From JBCBJX01 sp964342855 (lineage in GTDB: Bacteria; Pseudomonadota; Alphaproteobacteria; Caulobacterales; Parvularculaceae), in the NCBI GenBank assembly GCA_964342855.1, contig CAYFIB010000002.1, forward strand, positions 1 through 64,000: a DNA stretch of 64,000 nucleotides. Reading direction: 5' to 3'. The position numbers were made by a program, and so were the translations under genes. The notes beneath the pieces are model-generated. The model ran no database searches and had not been told where the DNA came from. It was given only the letters and a program-made list of their open reading frames with translations. The stretch's first letter is position 1. Each line of letters starts with the position of its first letter. Positions 52,193 through 61,111 of the stretch are shown here, piece after piece.

Positions 52193-52555
52193 ATGATTAC
52201 GTCCATGAAAACTAAAATCAGCACGCCGCTGATCGCCGAGACGCGCGCGTTCTATGAGCGCGTCTTCGCCATGCGCGTTGTCGAGGAATGGGATGAGGCG
52301 GATGATCGCGGCGTCATCCTCGCGCTTGATGGCGGGCGCACGGAGGCGCTGCTGGAGATCTATCATCGCGCGACCGCCGCCGACCTCTCGGGCGTCAGCC
52401 TGCAGTTCAGGGTCGAGAGCGTCGCGGCGTTCAGGGCCGCGCTGCCGTCCGATATCGCCTGCTCCGAGCCGACGCCGCGACCGTGGGGCGCGACATATCT
52501 CTATCTGACGGATCCGGCGGGCGTCGCCGTCATCGTCTATGAGGGCTGCTGGTAG
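52193..52555 (+). CDS. VOC (glyoxalase/bleomycin resistance) family protein
   Basis: A 120-residue protein of the vicinal oxygen chelate fold, with one beta-alpha-beta-beta-beta repeat pair: T-R-A-F-Y-E-R-V-F-A-M-R-V, then a strand-rich half, and the C-terminal Y-L-T-D-P-A-G-V-A-V-I-V-Y-E. The expected first metal ligand (usually His near residue 10) is not clear, so catalysis is uncertain. It is a lone gene with a GGAGG ribosome binding site, convergent with the TonB receptor gene 1 base away. Confidence 0.82.
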   Translation: MITSMKTKISTPLIAETRAFYERVFAMRVVEEWDEADDRGVILALDGGRTEALLEIYHRATAADLSGVSLQFRVESVAAFRAALPSDIACSEPTPRPWGATYLYLTDPAGVAVIVYEGCW

Positions 52556-52556
52556 C

Positions 52557-54548
52557 CTAGAACCGCGCCCGGAGGCCGACCGCGAGGGTGCGTTCCTCCG
52601 CCGGGAAATAGCGTTCGTTTCCAAAAGCGAAGTCGGCGCGTTCGGCGTAGAACGTGTCGAGCGCGTTGCGGAGGGCGAGGAAGACGCTCGCGCCGCCGGG
52701 CAGGTCGACGCTCGCACGCAGGTTCAGTATGTCGTGGCCGGGATAGTCTTCCGTATTCGCTGCGTTCGTGAAGTAGGCGCCGACATGGACCCATTCGGCC
52801 TCCAGCCGCACGGGCTCGGCGGGGCGGAGCGTCAGGCGGGTGTTGGCGAGGGTCGTGGGGGCGGTGTCGACTTCGTCGCCGGAGCTGATCGTTTCGCTGG
52901 CGTTCCCCGTCACGCGGTTGAAGCGGTATGTATGCTCCGCCCACGTGCCTGAGGTCTCCAGCGCGATCCATGGGGCGGGCGAAACCCGCGCGCGCCATTC
53001 GAAGCCGAGATGGCGGGTCTTTCCGTCCGGCACGTTCACGCCGTCGGCGTCGCGGAAGAAGAAATTGTCTTTCTCCTGAGCGAAGAGGGCGAGGTCCCCC
53101 TCGACGGCGCCGAAATCCGCCCGCCAGCCGATCTCCAGCGCGTCGATGGTTTCCGGATCGATGGCGCCCGACGCATCGCCAACCTGCAGGCGGTAGAGAT
53201 CGGACGTCTGCGGCGGCCGCGCGCCACGGGCGTAGCTGGCGTAAATCGCGCCCCGGTCCGTCCGATAAAGGAGCGAGGCCTTGGGGCTCGCCGTGGCGAA
53301 GTCGTCCGTGCGGCCCGCGACGCGCTGGAAGCGGCCGATCTCGACCGGTTCGCCCGCCGCCAGCTCGTTATCATAGGCGTAGCGGGTGTAGTCGATGCGG
53401 GCGGCGAAGGCGGCCTCCAGCCGGTCGGTCAGCGCGTAGCTCGCCTTCGCGAACGGAGAGACGGCGTAGGCGACCACGGAATAATCATAGTGGACGCCCT
53501 GCGTGAACGAGAAGACGGTCGGGATCGTCTGAACTTCCTTCAGGAAGCCGCGCGTGCGCTCGACATCGAGCCCCGCGATCAGCTCCAGCCTGTCCGACGC
53601 CTGATGATAGACCGCCGACTGCGCGCCGAGGCTCCAGTGGCCCGTATCCTCCACCGCCTGGCTCGGCAGGAAGTGCTGGAACAGCTCCATCTCCGTCCAG
53701 CGCGCGAAGGGCGTGATGACGAATTCCGTCTGACCACGATCAATCTCGACGCGGCTGGAGGCGCGCAGCCCCGCAGAGTCGCGATAGGCGTCCGGAAACG
53801 CGTTGGCGCGCCGGGCGGTCGCGTCGAGATAGGCGTCCGGGCCTTGCGCGAAGCCCGCGGTTTCCTGATTGAGATTGTATCCGCCAAGGATCGTCTGCAC
53901 CGTGACGGCGTCGCCGTGATAGGCGTGACGCAGGGTCAGCTTCTGCTGGTCCAGCCCGGCCTCGGCGCGGAACCCATCTTCGGTGATCGCCGTGACGCCG
54001 ATGAGCGCCGCCTGTCGGCCGCGCCCGCCGGAATAGAGAAGCGTACCGCCATATCGGTCCTCGGTATCGCCGGAGAGGGAGACGAAGCCGCGCGGCGAGG
54101 CCGCGGGCTCCGGTGTGCGCACGTCGACGACGCCATGGATCGCATTCGCGCCATAGAGCGCGCCGGAGGGGCCGCGCACGACTTCGACGGCGTCGGCGAT
54201 CTCCGCATGGGTCTCAAAGAGGCCGTTGGTGTTGGCGAAGCCTGCCGAGCGCAGGGGCACGCCGTCTTCGAGATAAAGGAATGAGCCCGCGCCCGCACCG
54301 CCCGTCAGCACCGGCGAGCGGATGGCCGTCAGGCTCTCCGCGCCGTTGCCGCGCTGGATATTCGCGCCCGCGATGCGGTTGATGAGTTCGGACGGGTGGT
54401 CGGCGTCGAGGAAACTAAGTTCGTCCGCCATCAGCACGTCGACGGATGTCGGTGCGTCGGCGATCCCTTCCGCACGGCGCTCGCCGACGACCACGATGCG
54501 GTCTTCCAGTGCAACCGGTTCCGGCGTCGGCGGCAGGTCAAAAATCAT
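52557..54548 (-). CDS. TonB-dependent outer-membrane receptor, apparently without signal peptide
   Basis: A 663-residue TonB-dependent receptor. The TonB-box-like D-R-I-V-V-V-G occurs at about residues 16-22, the plug domain follows (about 28-150, with V-E-V-V-R-G-P-S-G-A-L-Y-G-A-N), and then a 22-strand barrel ending in an aromatic residue (L-R-A-R-F). The annotated start, an ATGA overlap with the phosphodiesterase stop, leaves only 15 residues before the TonB box and no hydrophobic leader. No better in-frame start with a signal peptide is visible upstream. The ligand is unknown. Confidence 0.88.
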   Translation of the reverse strand: MIFDLPPTPEPVALEDRIVVVGERRAEGIADAPTSVDVLMADELSFLDADHPSELINRIAGANIQRGNGAESLTAIRSPVLTGGAGAGSFLYLEDGVPLRSAGFANTNGLFETHAEIADAVEVVRGPSGALYGANAIHGVVDVRTPEPAASPRGFVSLSGDTEDRYGGTLLYSGGRGRQAALIGVTAITEDGFRAEAGLDQQKLTLRHAYHGDAVTVQTILGGYNLNQETAGFAQGPDAYLDATARRANAFPDAYRDSAGLRASSRVEIDRGQTEFVITPFARWTEMELFQHFLPSQAVEDTGHWSLGAQSAVYHQASDRLELIAGLDVERTRGFLKEVQTIPTVFSFTQGVHYDYSVVAYAVSPFAKASYALTDRLEAAFAARIDYTRYAYDNELAAGEPVEIGRFQRVAGRTDDFATASPKASLLYRTDRGAIYASYARGARPPQTSDLYRLQVGDASGAIDPETIDALEIGWRADFGAVEGDLALFAQEKDNFFFRDADGVNVPDGKTRHLGFEWRARVSPAPWIALETSGTWAEHTYRFNRVTGNASETISSGDEVDTAPTTLANTRLTLRPAEPVRLEAEWVHVGAYFTNAANTEDYPGHDILNLRASVDLPGGASVFLALRNALDTFYAERADFAFGNERYFPAEERTLAVGLRARF

Positions 54549-55546
54549 TGCACAGAAAGAATCGGCGCGGCGTCCCGCACCTCGACCGCCGTCGCCGGGA
54601 AATCGGCGAAGACGCCATCGACGCCCGCCGCGTAGACGCGACGAAGTTCGGCGTCGATGGGGGCGCCGTCGGGCGGCGTCACGTCATCGCGGAAGGTCCA
54701 TGCGTGAACGAAGAGGCCGAGCGCGTGGGCGCGGGCGATGAAGTCGGTGAGCTCGCCATGGTCGTCGACCAGCAGCGACTTTTCCGCGCCGACGCCGTCG
54801 GCGTAGGCGGGAATGTCCGCAAGCGGCAGATTGGATCGATAGCCGCCATCGGCCTCGATAGCGTAGACCAATTGAACAAGCGGAACGTCGATCTTCTCAT
54901 TGAGCGAGATGAGGATCTCCGGCTCGAAGGACTGGACGTAAACGGGCGCCGCCGCGCCGGTCCAGCCAGCCGTCTCCAGAGCGGCGAGGAGGGCGGCCTC
55001 CATGTCGAAACCGAGCGCGGCGAGGGCGCCTGGCTGCTTCGTCTCCGGATAGACGCCGACGCCGCCGGCCTTGGCGACGGCGATCACTTCCTCGAAAGTC
55101 GGGATCTCGAAGCGCCCGTCATCGCCGGTACCGCGCGAGGGGAGCGGCTGGCGCGCGCGCAGGGTCTTGATCTCGGCGAGGGTGAAATCCTCCGCCCACC
55201 AATCCTCGCGCGGCTCGCCGTACTGAAGTTTGGTCGTTCGGCGGTCGGCGAATTCCGGATGGTCGGCGATGTCGGTGGTGGTGGAGAGGTAGCGGTCGTG
55301 CCGGGCGATGAGGACGCCGTCTTTCGTCAGGACGAGGTCGGGCTCGATGAAATCCGCCTTCTGCTCGATGGCGAGTTCATAGGCGGCGATGGTGTGCTCC
55401 GGCAGCGGACCCGACGCGCCGCGGTGGGCGATGACGATGGCCGGACCGCCGGTGATCGTCGCGTCGGTCATGATCGGCGTCGGCGCCTCTTCTTCCGGCC
55501 CGCAGGCGGCGAGCATGATGATGGCGGCGAGCAGAAACTGGCGCAT
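54545..55546 (-). CDS. Glycerophosphodiester phosphodiesterase lipoprotein
   Basis: A 333-residue lipoprotein that hydrolyses glycerophosphodiesters to glycerol 3-phosphate and an alcohol. It has a signal with lipobox L-A-A-C (about Cys16), then the catalytic sequence I-A-H-R-G-A-S-G and E-P-D-L-V-L-T-K-D-G with A-R-H-D (GDPD family TIM barrel). I chose the ATG at 55546, at the lipoprotein signal; a longer frame to 55627 runs into the repeat region. It is coupled to the TonB receptor by an ATGA overlap, suggesting joint use in phosphate or carbon scavenging. Confidence 0.9.
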   Translation of the reverse strand: MRQFLLAAIIMLAACGPEEEAPTPIMTDATITGGPAIVIAHRGASGPLPEHTIAAYELAIEQKADFIEPDLVLTKDGVLIARHDRYLSTTTDIADHPEFADRRTTKLQYGEPREDWWAEDFTLAEIKTLRARQPLPSRGTGDDGRFEIPTFEEVIAVAKAGGVGVYPETKQPGALAALGFDMEAALLAALETAGWTGAAAPVYVQSFEPEILISLNEKIDVPLVQLVYAIEADGGYRSNLPLADIPAYADGVGAEKSLLVDDHGELTDFIARAHALGLFVHAWTFRDDVTPPDGAPIDAELRRVYAAGVDGVFADFPATAVEVRDAAPILSVQ

Positions 55547-55638
55547 GAGAGCATCCCCGGTGAACCCCGCGCCGGAGGTAGAGCATCGGGGATGGGGCGG
55601 CAATTCTGGAGAGGCTTTCGCCTGCATATCCCGAATTC

Positions 55639-55735
55639 CCGCTCATCCCCGCGAAGGCGGGGATCTCAGGCGGCAGGCGATGAAGCAGCTTCAGTTCACC
55701 GGGCCCTAGACCCCCGCTTTCGCGGGGGTGAGCGG
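55639..55735. repeat. REP-like element with two inverted 25-base ends
   Basis: The two ends (55639-55663 and 55711-55735) are inverted copies matching in 22 of 25 positions. Each contains a GC-rich hairpin: ATCCCCGC/GCGGGGAT (55645-55664) and ACCCCCGC/GCGGGGGT (55710-55729), each with a 4-base loop. The layout is that of the short dispersed repeats common in alphaproteobacterial intergenic regions. It lies between the ABC exporter and phosphodiesterase genes, both on the minus strand, and may act as a transcript end. Confidence 0.75.
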
Positions 55736-55753
55736 ATGAAAGATTGGGACGGC

Positions 55754-57571
55754 TCACTCCGCGGCGACGCGGTGCTGGGCGTCCTGCTGCTTCTCCCAGA
55801 GCTCGGCGTAGAGCCCGCCTTTTGCGAGCAGCTCCTCATGGGTCCCGGCCTCGGCGAGGCGGCCGCTATCGAGCACGTGGATCCGGTCCGCGCCGATGAT
55901 GGTCGAGAGCCGGTGAGCGATGACGAGCGTGGTGCGGCCTTCCGAAACCCGCTCGAGGGCGGACTGGATCGCCCGCTCCGTCGCCGCGTCGAGAGCGGAG
56001 GTCGCCTCGTCGAGGATGAGGATGGGCGGGTTCTTCAGGATCGTGCGGGCGATGGCGACGCGCTGCTTCTCGCCGCCCGAAAGTTTGAGCCCGCGCTCGC
56101 CGACCTGGGTCTCCCAGCCGTCCGGCAAGGCGCGGATGAAGTCGCCGATGGCGGCGAGGTCGGCGGCGCGCTCGATCTCCTCCTGCGCGGCGCCCGGCCG
56201 TCCGTAGGCGATGTTCGCGCCGATGGTGTCGTTGAAGAGGACGGTGTCCTGCGGCACGACGCCGATGGCGGCCCGCACGGATTGCTGGGTGAAGCCCTTT
56301 ACGTCTTCGCCGTCGATCAGAATGCGGCCCGCCTGCGGTTCGTAGAACCGGTTGAGGAGGCGGGAGATGGTGGACTTGCCCGCGCCCGTCGGCCCGACGA
56401 TGGCGACGAAGGCGCCCGGCGCCGCCTCGAACGACAGACCGTCGAGAATGGTGCGGTTCTTCTCGTAGCCGAAGGTGACGTTCTCGAAGGCGACGGCGCC
56501 GGTCTTCACCTCCAGATGCGTCGCGTCGGGCGCATCCTTCACCTCCGGCGCCTCGGCGAGGAGGTCGAACATCTTTTCCATGTCGACGAGGGCCTGTTTG
56601 ATCTCACGATAGGCGAAACCCAGAATATTGAGGGGCTGATAAAGCTGCATCATGATGAGGGAGATCGCGGCGATGGCGCCCACCTGCATCTCCCCCGCCG
56701 CGACGCGCGCGGAGACAAGCGCGAGGGCGGCGACGAGCCCGACGTTCATGATGACCGCCTGACCGAGGTTGACGGCGGCGAGCGACAGGTTCGAGCGCAC
56801 GGCCGCGTCCTGATAGGATTTCATGGCCCCGTCATAGCGCTCGCGCTCATAGGCCTCGTTGGTGAAGTATTTCACCGTCTCATAGTTGAGGAGGGCGTCC
56901 ACGGCGTGCGTGTTGGCGCTGGTGTCGAGGGAGTTCATCTCTCGGCGGAATTTCAGCCGCCATTCGGTCGAGGTCAGCGTAAAGAGGAAATAGGCCGCGA
57001 CCGTCGCGATGGCGATCCCCGCGAAGGCGGACGCGTAGCGCGTTCCGAACAGGACCGCGATGATCGCGAGCTGAACGAGGGTCGGTCCGATATTGAAGAG
57101 GAGGAAGCGGAAGAGGAAGTCGATGGACTTCACCCCGCGCTCGATGATGCGGCTGAGCCCGCCCGTGCGCCGCTCCAGATGGAAGCGCAGCGATAACTCG
57201 TGGAGGTGCGCGAACGTCTCCACCGCGACCGAACGCGTCGCGGCCTGACCGACCTTGGTGAACCAGACTTCGCGCAGCTGCGGCAGGGCCGCGCCGATGA
57301 GCCGAACGAGCCCGTAACCGATGACCAGCCCCATGGCGAGAACGCCCGCCTGCTCGCCGAGCGAACCGCCGGCCGAGAGCCGGTTCACCGCCTCTTCAAT
57401 GAAGAGCGGCGCGGCGACGGTCGCGAGCTGGCCCGCCACCGTCGCGATGAGGGCGCCGACGACGCGCAGGCGGAAGCCCGGCTGATCTTTCGGCCATAAG
57501 TGGGGGAGGAGCGGCAGAACGGCCTTCAGCCCGCCCCGCGGCCCGTCTCCCGTCGCGCGATCCGGCGGCAT
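55754..57571 (-). CDS. Atm1-type ABC exporter (fused permease-ATPase)
   Basis: A 605-residue half-transporter. The membrane domain (about residues 35-320) has six helices, and the ATPase domain (about 355-595) has Walker A G-P-T-G-A-G-K-S-T, the signature L-S-G-G-E-K-Q-R-V-A and Walker B L-I-L-D-E-A-T-S-A-L-D. The region around Y-Q-P-L-N-I-L-G-F-A-Y-R-E-I-K-Q is typical for the Atm1/HMT1 (ABCB7-like) group, whose members export glutathione-linked or heavy-metal compounds. It is a single gene; the REP-like element lies behind it. Confidence 0.9.
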   Translation of the reverse strand: MPPDRATGDGPRGGLKAVLPLLPHLWPKDQPGFRLRVVGALIATVAGQLATVAAPLFIEEAVNRLSAGGSLGEQAGVLAMGLVIGYGLVRLIGAALPQLREVWFTKVGQAATRSVAVETFAHLHELSLRFHLERRTGGLSRIIERGVKSIDFLFRFLLFNIGPTLVQLAIIAVLFGTRYASAFAGIAIATVAAYFLFTLTSTEWRLKFRREMNSLDTSANTHAVDALLNYETVKYFTNEAYERERYDGAMKSYQDAAVRSNLSLAAVNLGQAVIMNVGLVAALALVSARVAAGEMQVGAIAAISLIMMQLYQPLNILGFAYREIKQALVDMEKMFDLLAEAPEVKDAPDATHLEVKTGAVAFENVTFGYEKNRTILDGLSFEAAPGAFVAIVGPTGAGKSTISRLLNRFYEPQAGRILIDGEDVKGFTQQSVRAAIGVVPQDTVLFNDTIGANIAYGRPGAAQEEIERAADLAAIGDFIRALPDGWETQVGERGLKLSGGEKQRVAIARTILKNPPILILDEATSALDAATERAIQSALERVSEGRTTLVIAHRLSTIIGADRIHVLDSGRLAEAGTHEELLAKGGLYAELWEKQQDAQHRVAAE

Positions 57572-57654
57572 GGGCGGTCCTTTCGGTGCGGGATGTGGAG
57601 GCGGCGGCGCGCGAGGTCAAATCGGCGTCTCGAAGGATGGATGCGCCGCGCCCG

Positions 57655-58974
57655 TCAGGCGGCTGCGCCCGGTTTCACGTCGCCGCCGTTCAGCACGGTC
57701 ACCTCGCGCTGCGGGAACGGGATGACGATATCGTGGCGCTTCAGCTCCATCCAGATCATCAGTAGGAGATCGGCGCCCACCCGGTTCGGGCCGTCATCGA
57801 CGCCGTCCATCCAGAATTCGACCAGTATGTTGATGCCGGAATCCCCGAAGCTTGAAATCTCCGCGTCCGGCCGTTCTTCGATGGGCACGTCGTCGCCGCT
57901 CAGGACCTGCGGGTGGCTGGCGACGACGGCGCGGACGATGTCGAAGAGGCGCGGCAGGTCCGTGTCGTAGGCGACGGAGAACTCCAGCGGATAGCGCTGC
58001 TTCGTGTTGAAGTGCGTCCAGTTGGTGAAGGACGTGGTGATGAAGCTCTCGTTCGGGACCATGATGTCCTTGCCGTCATAGGTCTCCAGCGTCGCCGAGC
58101 GCATGGTCATCTCACGGAGGACGCCCTTGCGGCCATCCTCCAGCTCGATGAAGTCGCCGATGGTGATCGATTTATCGAGGAGGATGATGATCCCCGAAAT
58201 GAAGTTGGACGCGATCTGCTGCAGGCCGAAGCCGAGCCCGACGCCGACGGCGCCGCCGAAGACGGCGAGGGTCGTCAGGTTGATCCCCATCACCTGCAGG
58301 AGGACGAGGAAGATGACGACGAAAAGGACGATCTCGAACAGCTTCGTCGCGATCTCACGGGTGCGGACGTCGAGCCCCGCCTGCGCCTTGATGACCCGCT
58401 TGCCGGTCGAATTCGAAATGCGGCCGAGCCAGAAGAGAATGGTGCCGAAAATCAGGGTCCGGACGAGGACGTAGGCCGAAATCCGGATGTTGCCGACATC
58501 GATGGAGAGTTTCTCGAGAAACGCCGTGATGTCGTCGAGCCAGCCGACCGCGAAGAACAGCGCCACCGGCACGCCGAACCAGGTGAAGAGGCTGACGAGG
58601 GCGCGGTTCTTGATGAAGCGGTGAACGAACGAATAGGCGAGATAGACGACGCTGATCCCGAGCGCGACCTGAATGACTTCGAAGGCGCCGAGCTGAGCGC
58701 GCGAAATTTCAACCGAGACCGAGAGCGCGAGCGAGAGGAAGATCGGGAACAGGAGGTCGCGGAGCTTCGCGGCCTGCGCGACGGCGTCTTTCAGGAAACC
58801 GGGCGCGGCGAAGCTTGGCGTGGTCTTGAACCGGGCGCGGATGACGGCGCTCGCGAGCAGCGCGAAGACGAGCGAGGCGGCGATGAAGCCGACCTGCACG
58901 TAAAACTGCGGGCTCGTCAGCCACCCGATGATCTGCTGCGAAAGCGTGGCCGCAAACGCCTGAACCTCTTCCAT
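57655..58974 (-). CDS. MscS-type mechanosensitive ion channel
   Basis: A 439-residue membrane protein. Five to six hydrophobic segments (about residues 20-285) precede the pore helix and MscS beta domain (about 290-350, with S-I-T-I-G-D-F-I-E and I-M-V-P-N-E-S-F-I-T), and a C-terminal alpha-beta part follows. It is larger than E. coli MscS (286 residues) and resembles the YbdG/YnaI size class. It should release solutes upon hypo-osmotic shock. No operon partner is apparent. Confidence 0.92.
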   Translation of the reverse strand: MEEVQAFAATLSQQIIGWLTSPQFYVQVGFIAASLVFALLASAVIRARFKTTPSFAAPGFLKDAVAQAAKLRDLLFPIFLSLALSVSVEISRAQLGAFEVIQVALGISVVYLAYSFVHRFIKNRALVSLFTWFGVPVALFFAVGWLDDITAFLEKLSIDVGNIRISAYVLVRTLIFGTILFWLGRISNSTGKRVIKAQAGLDVRTREIATKLFEIVLFVVIFLVLLQVMGINLTTLAVFGGAVGVGLGFGLQQIASNFISGIIILLDKSITIGDFIELEDGRKGVLREMTMRSATLETYDGKDIMVPNESFITTSFTNWTHFNTKQRYPLEFSVAYDTDLPRLFDIVRAVVASHPQVLSGDDVPIEERPDAEISSFGDSGINILVEFWMDGVDDGPNRVGADLLLMIWMELKRHDIVIPFPQREVTVLNGGDVKPGAAA

Positions 58975-59041
58975 CCGGAACCCTTTCGACGAATGCGTCA
59001 GTATGGACGATTCGCCGAAAGGACCGTGGCTGCCGCTGGGT

Positions 59042-59983
59042 TCAGAAGCCCAGCACCTCGCCGACGATGTTGGAGAAGACGATGTAAAGCGACTGCTGGT
59101 CGAAGCCGTGCCAGTGGCCGTACTTCTCCTTGATCGGTCCGTAGACGTAGACGAACATCTCCTTCAGCGCCTCGCTGTCGCCGGAGAGCGTCGCGCCGTT
59201 CGCTTCGCCGTAGAGATCGAGCGCTTCGCGGGCGAGGCGGCGGACGTCTTTCTGGAATTCCAGATACTCCTCAAGGTCGGCCTTCGTTCCCACATCGAAG
59301 TGCGCGGGAACGAACGCATCGAAATCGACGGCGACCAGGCGCTCCAGCGCACGGATGACGCCGGGGCCATAGGAGTCCGGGTGGCCCATCGGCAGGAACG
59401 CCTTCGCAAGCCCCATATCGACCGAGAAGAGCATCCGATCCGATGGCAGATGGAACGCGTAAAGCGTATCCGTATGGGAATTTTCCAGATAGATCGCCTT
59501 GATGGTCACGCCGCCGATGTCGAACGTCGTATCGCCATTGATGAACTCGGTCGGCTGGAGAACGCCGTTCGACGGGAAATCGCGCCAATAGGAGGGCGAG
59601 CGCTCGTGCGCGATGACGCGCTGGGGCTTCAGCGCTGCGCCGCCGACGGCGTGGTCGAGATGGTAGTGCGAATAAATGAGCGCGGCGACAGGCGCGGCCG
59701 GATCAACGGCGCTCAGGTGCTCCGCCAACAGGTCGGCGGCGACGGCGTTCAGCGGGTCGATGACGACCCATCCCTCATCGGTCCGGATGCTGATATTGCG
59801 GTAATAGCGCCAGCGGAACGCGTAGACCCGGTCTGAAATCTGCTGGAACTCCGAGCCCTCAAAGCGTTCCGGACCGAGATATTTCGATTGCCCGGCGACG
59901 AGGCGGGGCAGAAGCGCTTCGCGGATATCGCATCCGGTGAGCGCGGTCGATGCAAGCGCAAGGGCGAGAAGGGCGGCGCGCAT
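59042..59983 (-). CDS. Metallo-beta-lactamase-fold lipoprotein
   Basis: A 313-residue hydrolase with lipobox L-T-G-C (Cys18). The zinc motif is S-H-Y-H-L-D-H-A-V-G-G, with a later H (E-N-S-H-T-D-T) and D (S-V-D-M-G) and H (P-A-H-F-D) as expected for the fold. It is probably a periplasmic lipid-anchored enzyme of unknown substrate, not necessarily a beta-lactamase. It is divergent from an AraC-type regulator that may control it. Confidence 0.88.
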   Translation of the reverse strand: MRAALLALALASTALTGCDIREALLPRLVAGQSKYLGPERFEGSEFQQISDRVYAFRWRYYRNISIRTDEGWVVIDPLNAVAADLLAEHLSAVDPAAPVAALIYSHYHLDHAVGGAALKPQRVIAHERSPSYWRDFPSNGVLQPTEFINGDTTFDIGGVTIKAIYLENSHTDTLYAFHLPSDRMLFSVDMGLAKAFLPMGHPDSYGPGVIRALERLVAVDFDAFVPAHFDVGTKADLEEYLEFQKDVRRLAREALDLYGEANGATLSGDSEALKEMFVYVYGPIKEKYGHWHGFDQQSLYIVFSNIVGEVLGF

Positions 59984-60072
59984 AAATCCTCCTGTGGTTG
60001 GAGGCTGAAGGTGACAATCGCCGCGTCGCGCGGTAATAGTCGGATAAGTCTATTTTCGGTGAAAATCGGACA

Positions 60073-61044
60073 ATGCGTCTCGCGGTCCTCTCCTATGGCG
60101 GTTGCCTGCCGTCCGCTCTCGCCATTCCGCTCGATCTCCTGATCGCTGCGAGGACCGTCTCGGCGCTCTTCGACGAGGGCCGCTTCGCGCCGGAGGTCGA
60201 CGTTGTCGCGCTGTCGGAGGAGGGGCGCCGTCTCGCGCCGTCGGCCGTCGCGCCCGACGCGTGCGGAGCGCCGGACTGCGTCGTCGTTCCCGGCATGTTC
60301 GTCGCTTCCGAAGCCGAGCTAGGCCAGCGGCTGGACGCTCTGGGGGCGGAAATCAACTGGCTCGCCGCAAACGGCGCAAGCCTTGTCGCGAGCGGCTGCA
60401 CCGGTGTCTTTCTCGCTGCGAAGGCGGGGCTCATCGGTTCACGGACGGCGACGACGACATGGTGGCTCGCGCCGAAGCTCGCCGAGATCGCGCCGGAGGC
60501 GACGCTCGATCTCGGCGCCATGGTGGTCGCGGACGGGCCTCTCATCACCGCCGGGGCGGTCTATTCGCAGATCGACCTCACGCTTTATCTCATCGAGCGC
60601 TTCGGCGGGCCGGAACTCGCGCGCCGGGTCGCGCAGTACACGGTGCTCGACGGGCGTCGTGCCTCGCAGATGCCCTATCTCTCCCCGGGCGCGCTCGCCG
60701 GGCGTGATCCGCTGCTGATGGAGATCGAGCGCCATGTGCGGGCGAACCCGGGGGCGGCGAGCGTCGCGAGCGCCGCGGAAGCCTGCGGCGTCGCCGAGCG
60801 CACGTTGCAGCGTCGCGTGCGCGCCAAAGCGGGCCTCGCGCCCGGCGACTTCATCAAGAAACTCATCATGGGCGAGGCGGAGCGCCTTCTGCTCGGTACG
60901 GATCGATCCGTCGAGGAAATCGCCGATCTTTGCGGGTATTCGGACGCCGAGACGTTTCGCAAGACTTTCCGGCGCTATCAGGGCCAGAGCCCGACAGCGC
61001 TGCGCCGGTCGCGGGGCGTCAGGCGAAACGCTAGCCGGCGTTGA
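60073..61044 (+). CDS. GlxA-type AraC-family transcriptional regulator
   Basis: A 323-residue regulator with an N-terminal DJ-1/PfpI-like domain (about residues 1-185, with a G-C-T-G nucleophile-elbow-like segment) and a C-terminal AraC helix-turn-helix pair (about 215-315, with C-G-V-A-E-R-T-L-Q-R-R-V and I-A-D-L-C-G-Y-S-D-A-E-T-F-R-K-T-F-R-R-Y). Such GlxA-type proteins often sense small molecules. It is divergent from the metallo-hydrolase gene, its likely target. Confidence 0.92.
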   Translation: MRLAVLSYGGCLPSALAIPLDLLIAARTVSALFDEGRFAPEVDVVALSEEGRRLAPSAVAPDACGAPDCVVVPGMFVASEAELGQRLDALGAEINWLAANGASLVASGCTGVFLAAKAGLIGSRTATTTWWLAPKLAEIAPEATLDLGAMVVADGPLITAGAVYSQIDLTLYLIERFGGPELARRVAQYTVLDGRRASQMPYLSPGALAGRDPLLMEIERHVRANPGAASVASAAEACGVAERTLQRRVRAKAGLAPGDFIKKLIMGEAERLLLGTDRSVEEIADLCGYSDAETFRKTFRRYQGQSPTALRRSRGVRRNASRR

Positions 61045-61111
61045 ATTGGACGCCAGGGCGTTCGGTCGTTTAGGTTGCGAACGAGACGCGAGATGATCGA
61101 GGGGAGGCCAT

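Noticed and set aside
53010..54284. A 424-codon plus-strand frame over the TonB receptor gene
   Set aside because: Mirror of the receptor gene; the receptor has an intact plug and barrel on the minus strand.
54446..57196. A 916-codon open frame on the plus strand
   Set aside because: It lies antisense to the phosphodiesterase and the ABC exporter, both of which have clear motifs. Long shadow frames are common in GC-rich DNA; its product is Arg/Gly-rich with no fold.
57913..59133. A 406-codon plus-strand frame over the channel gene
   Set aside because: Acidic, low-complexity mirror of the MscS-type gene.
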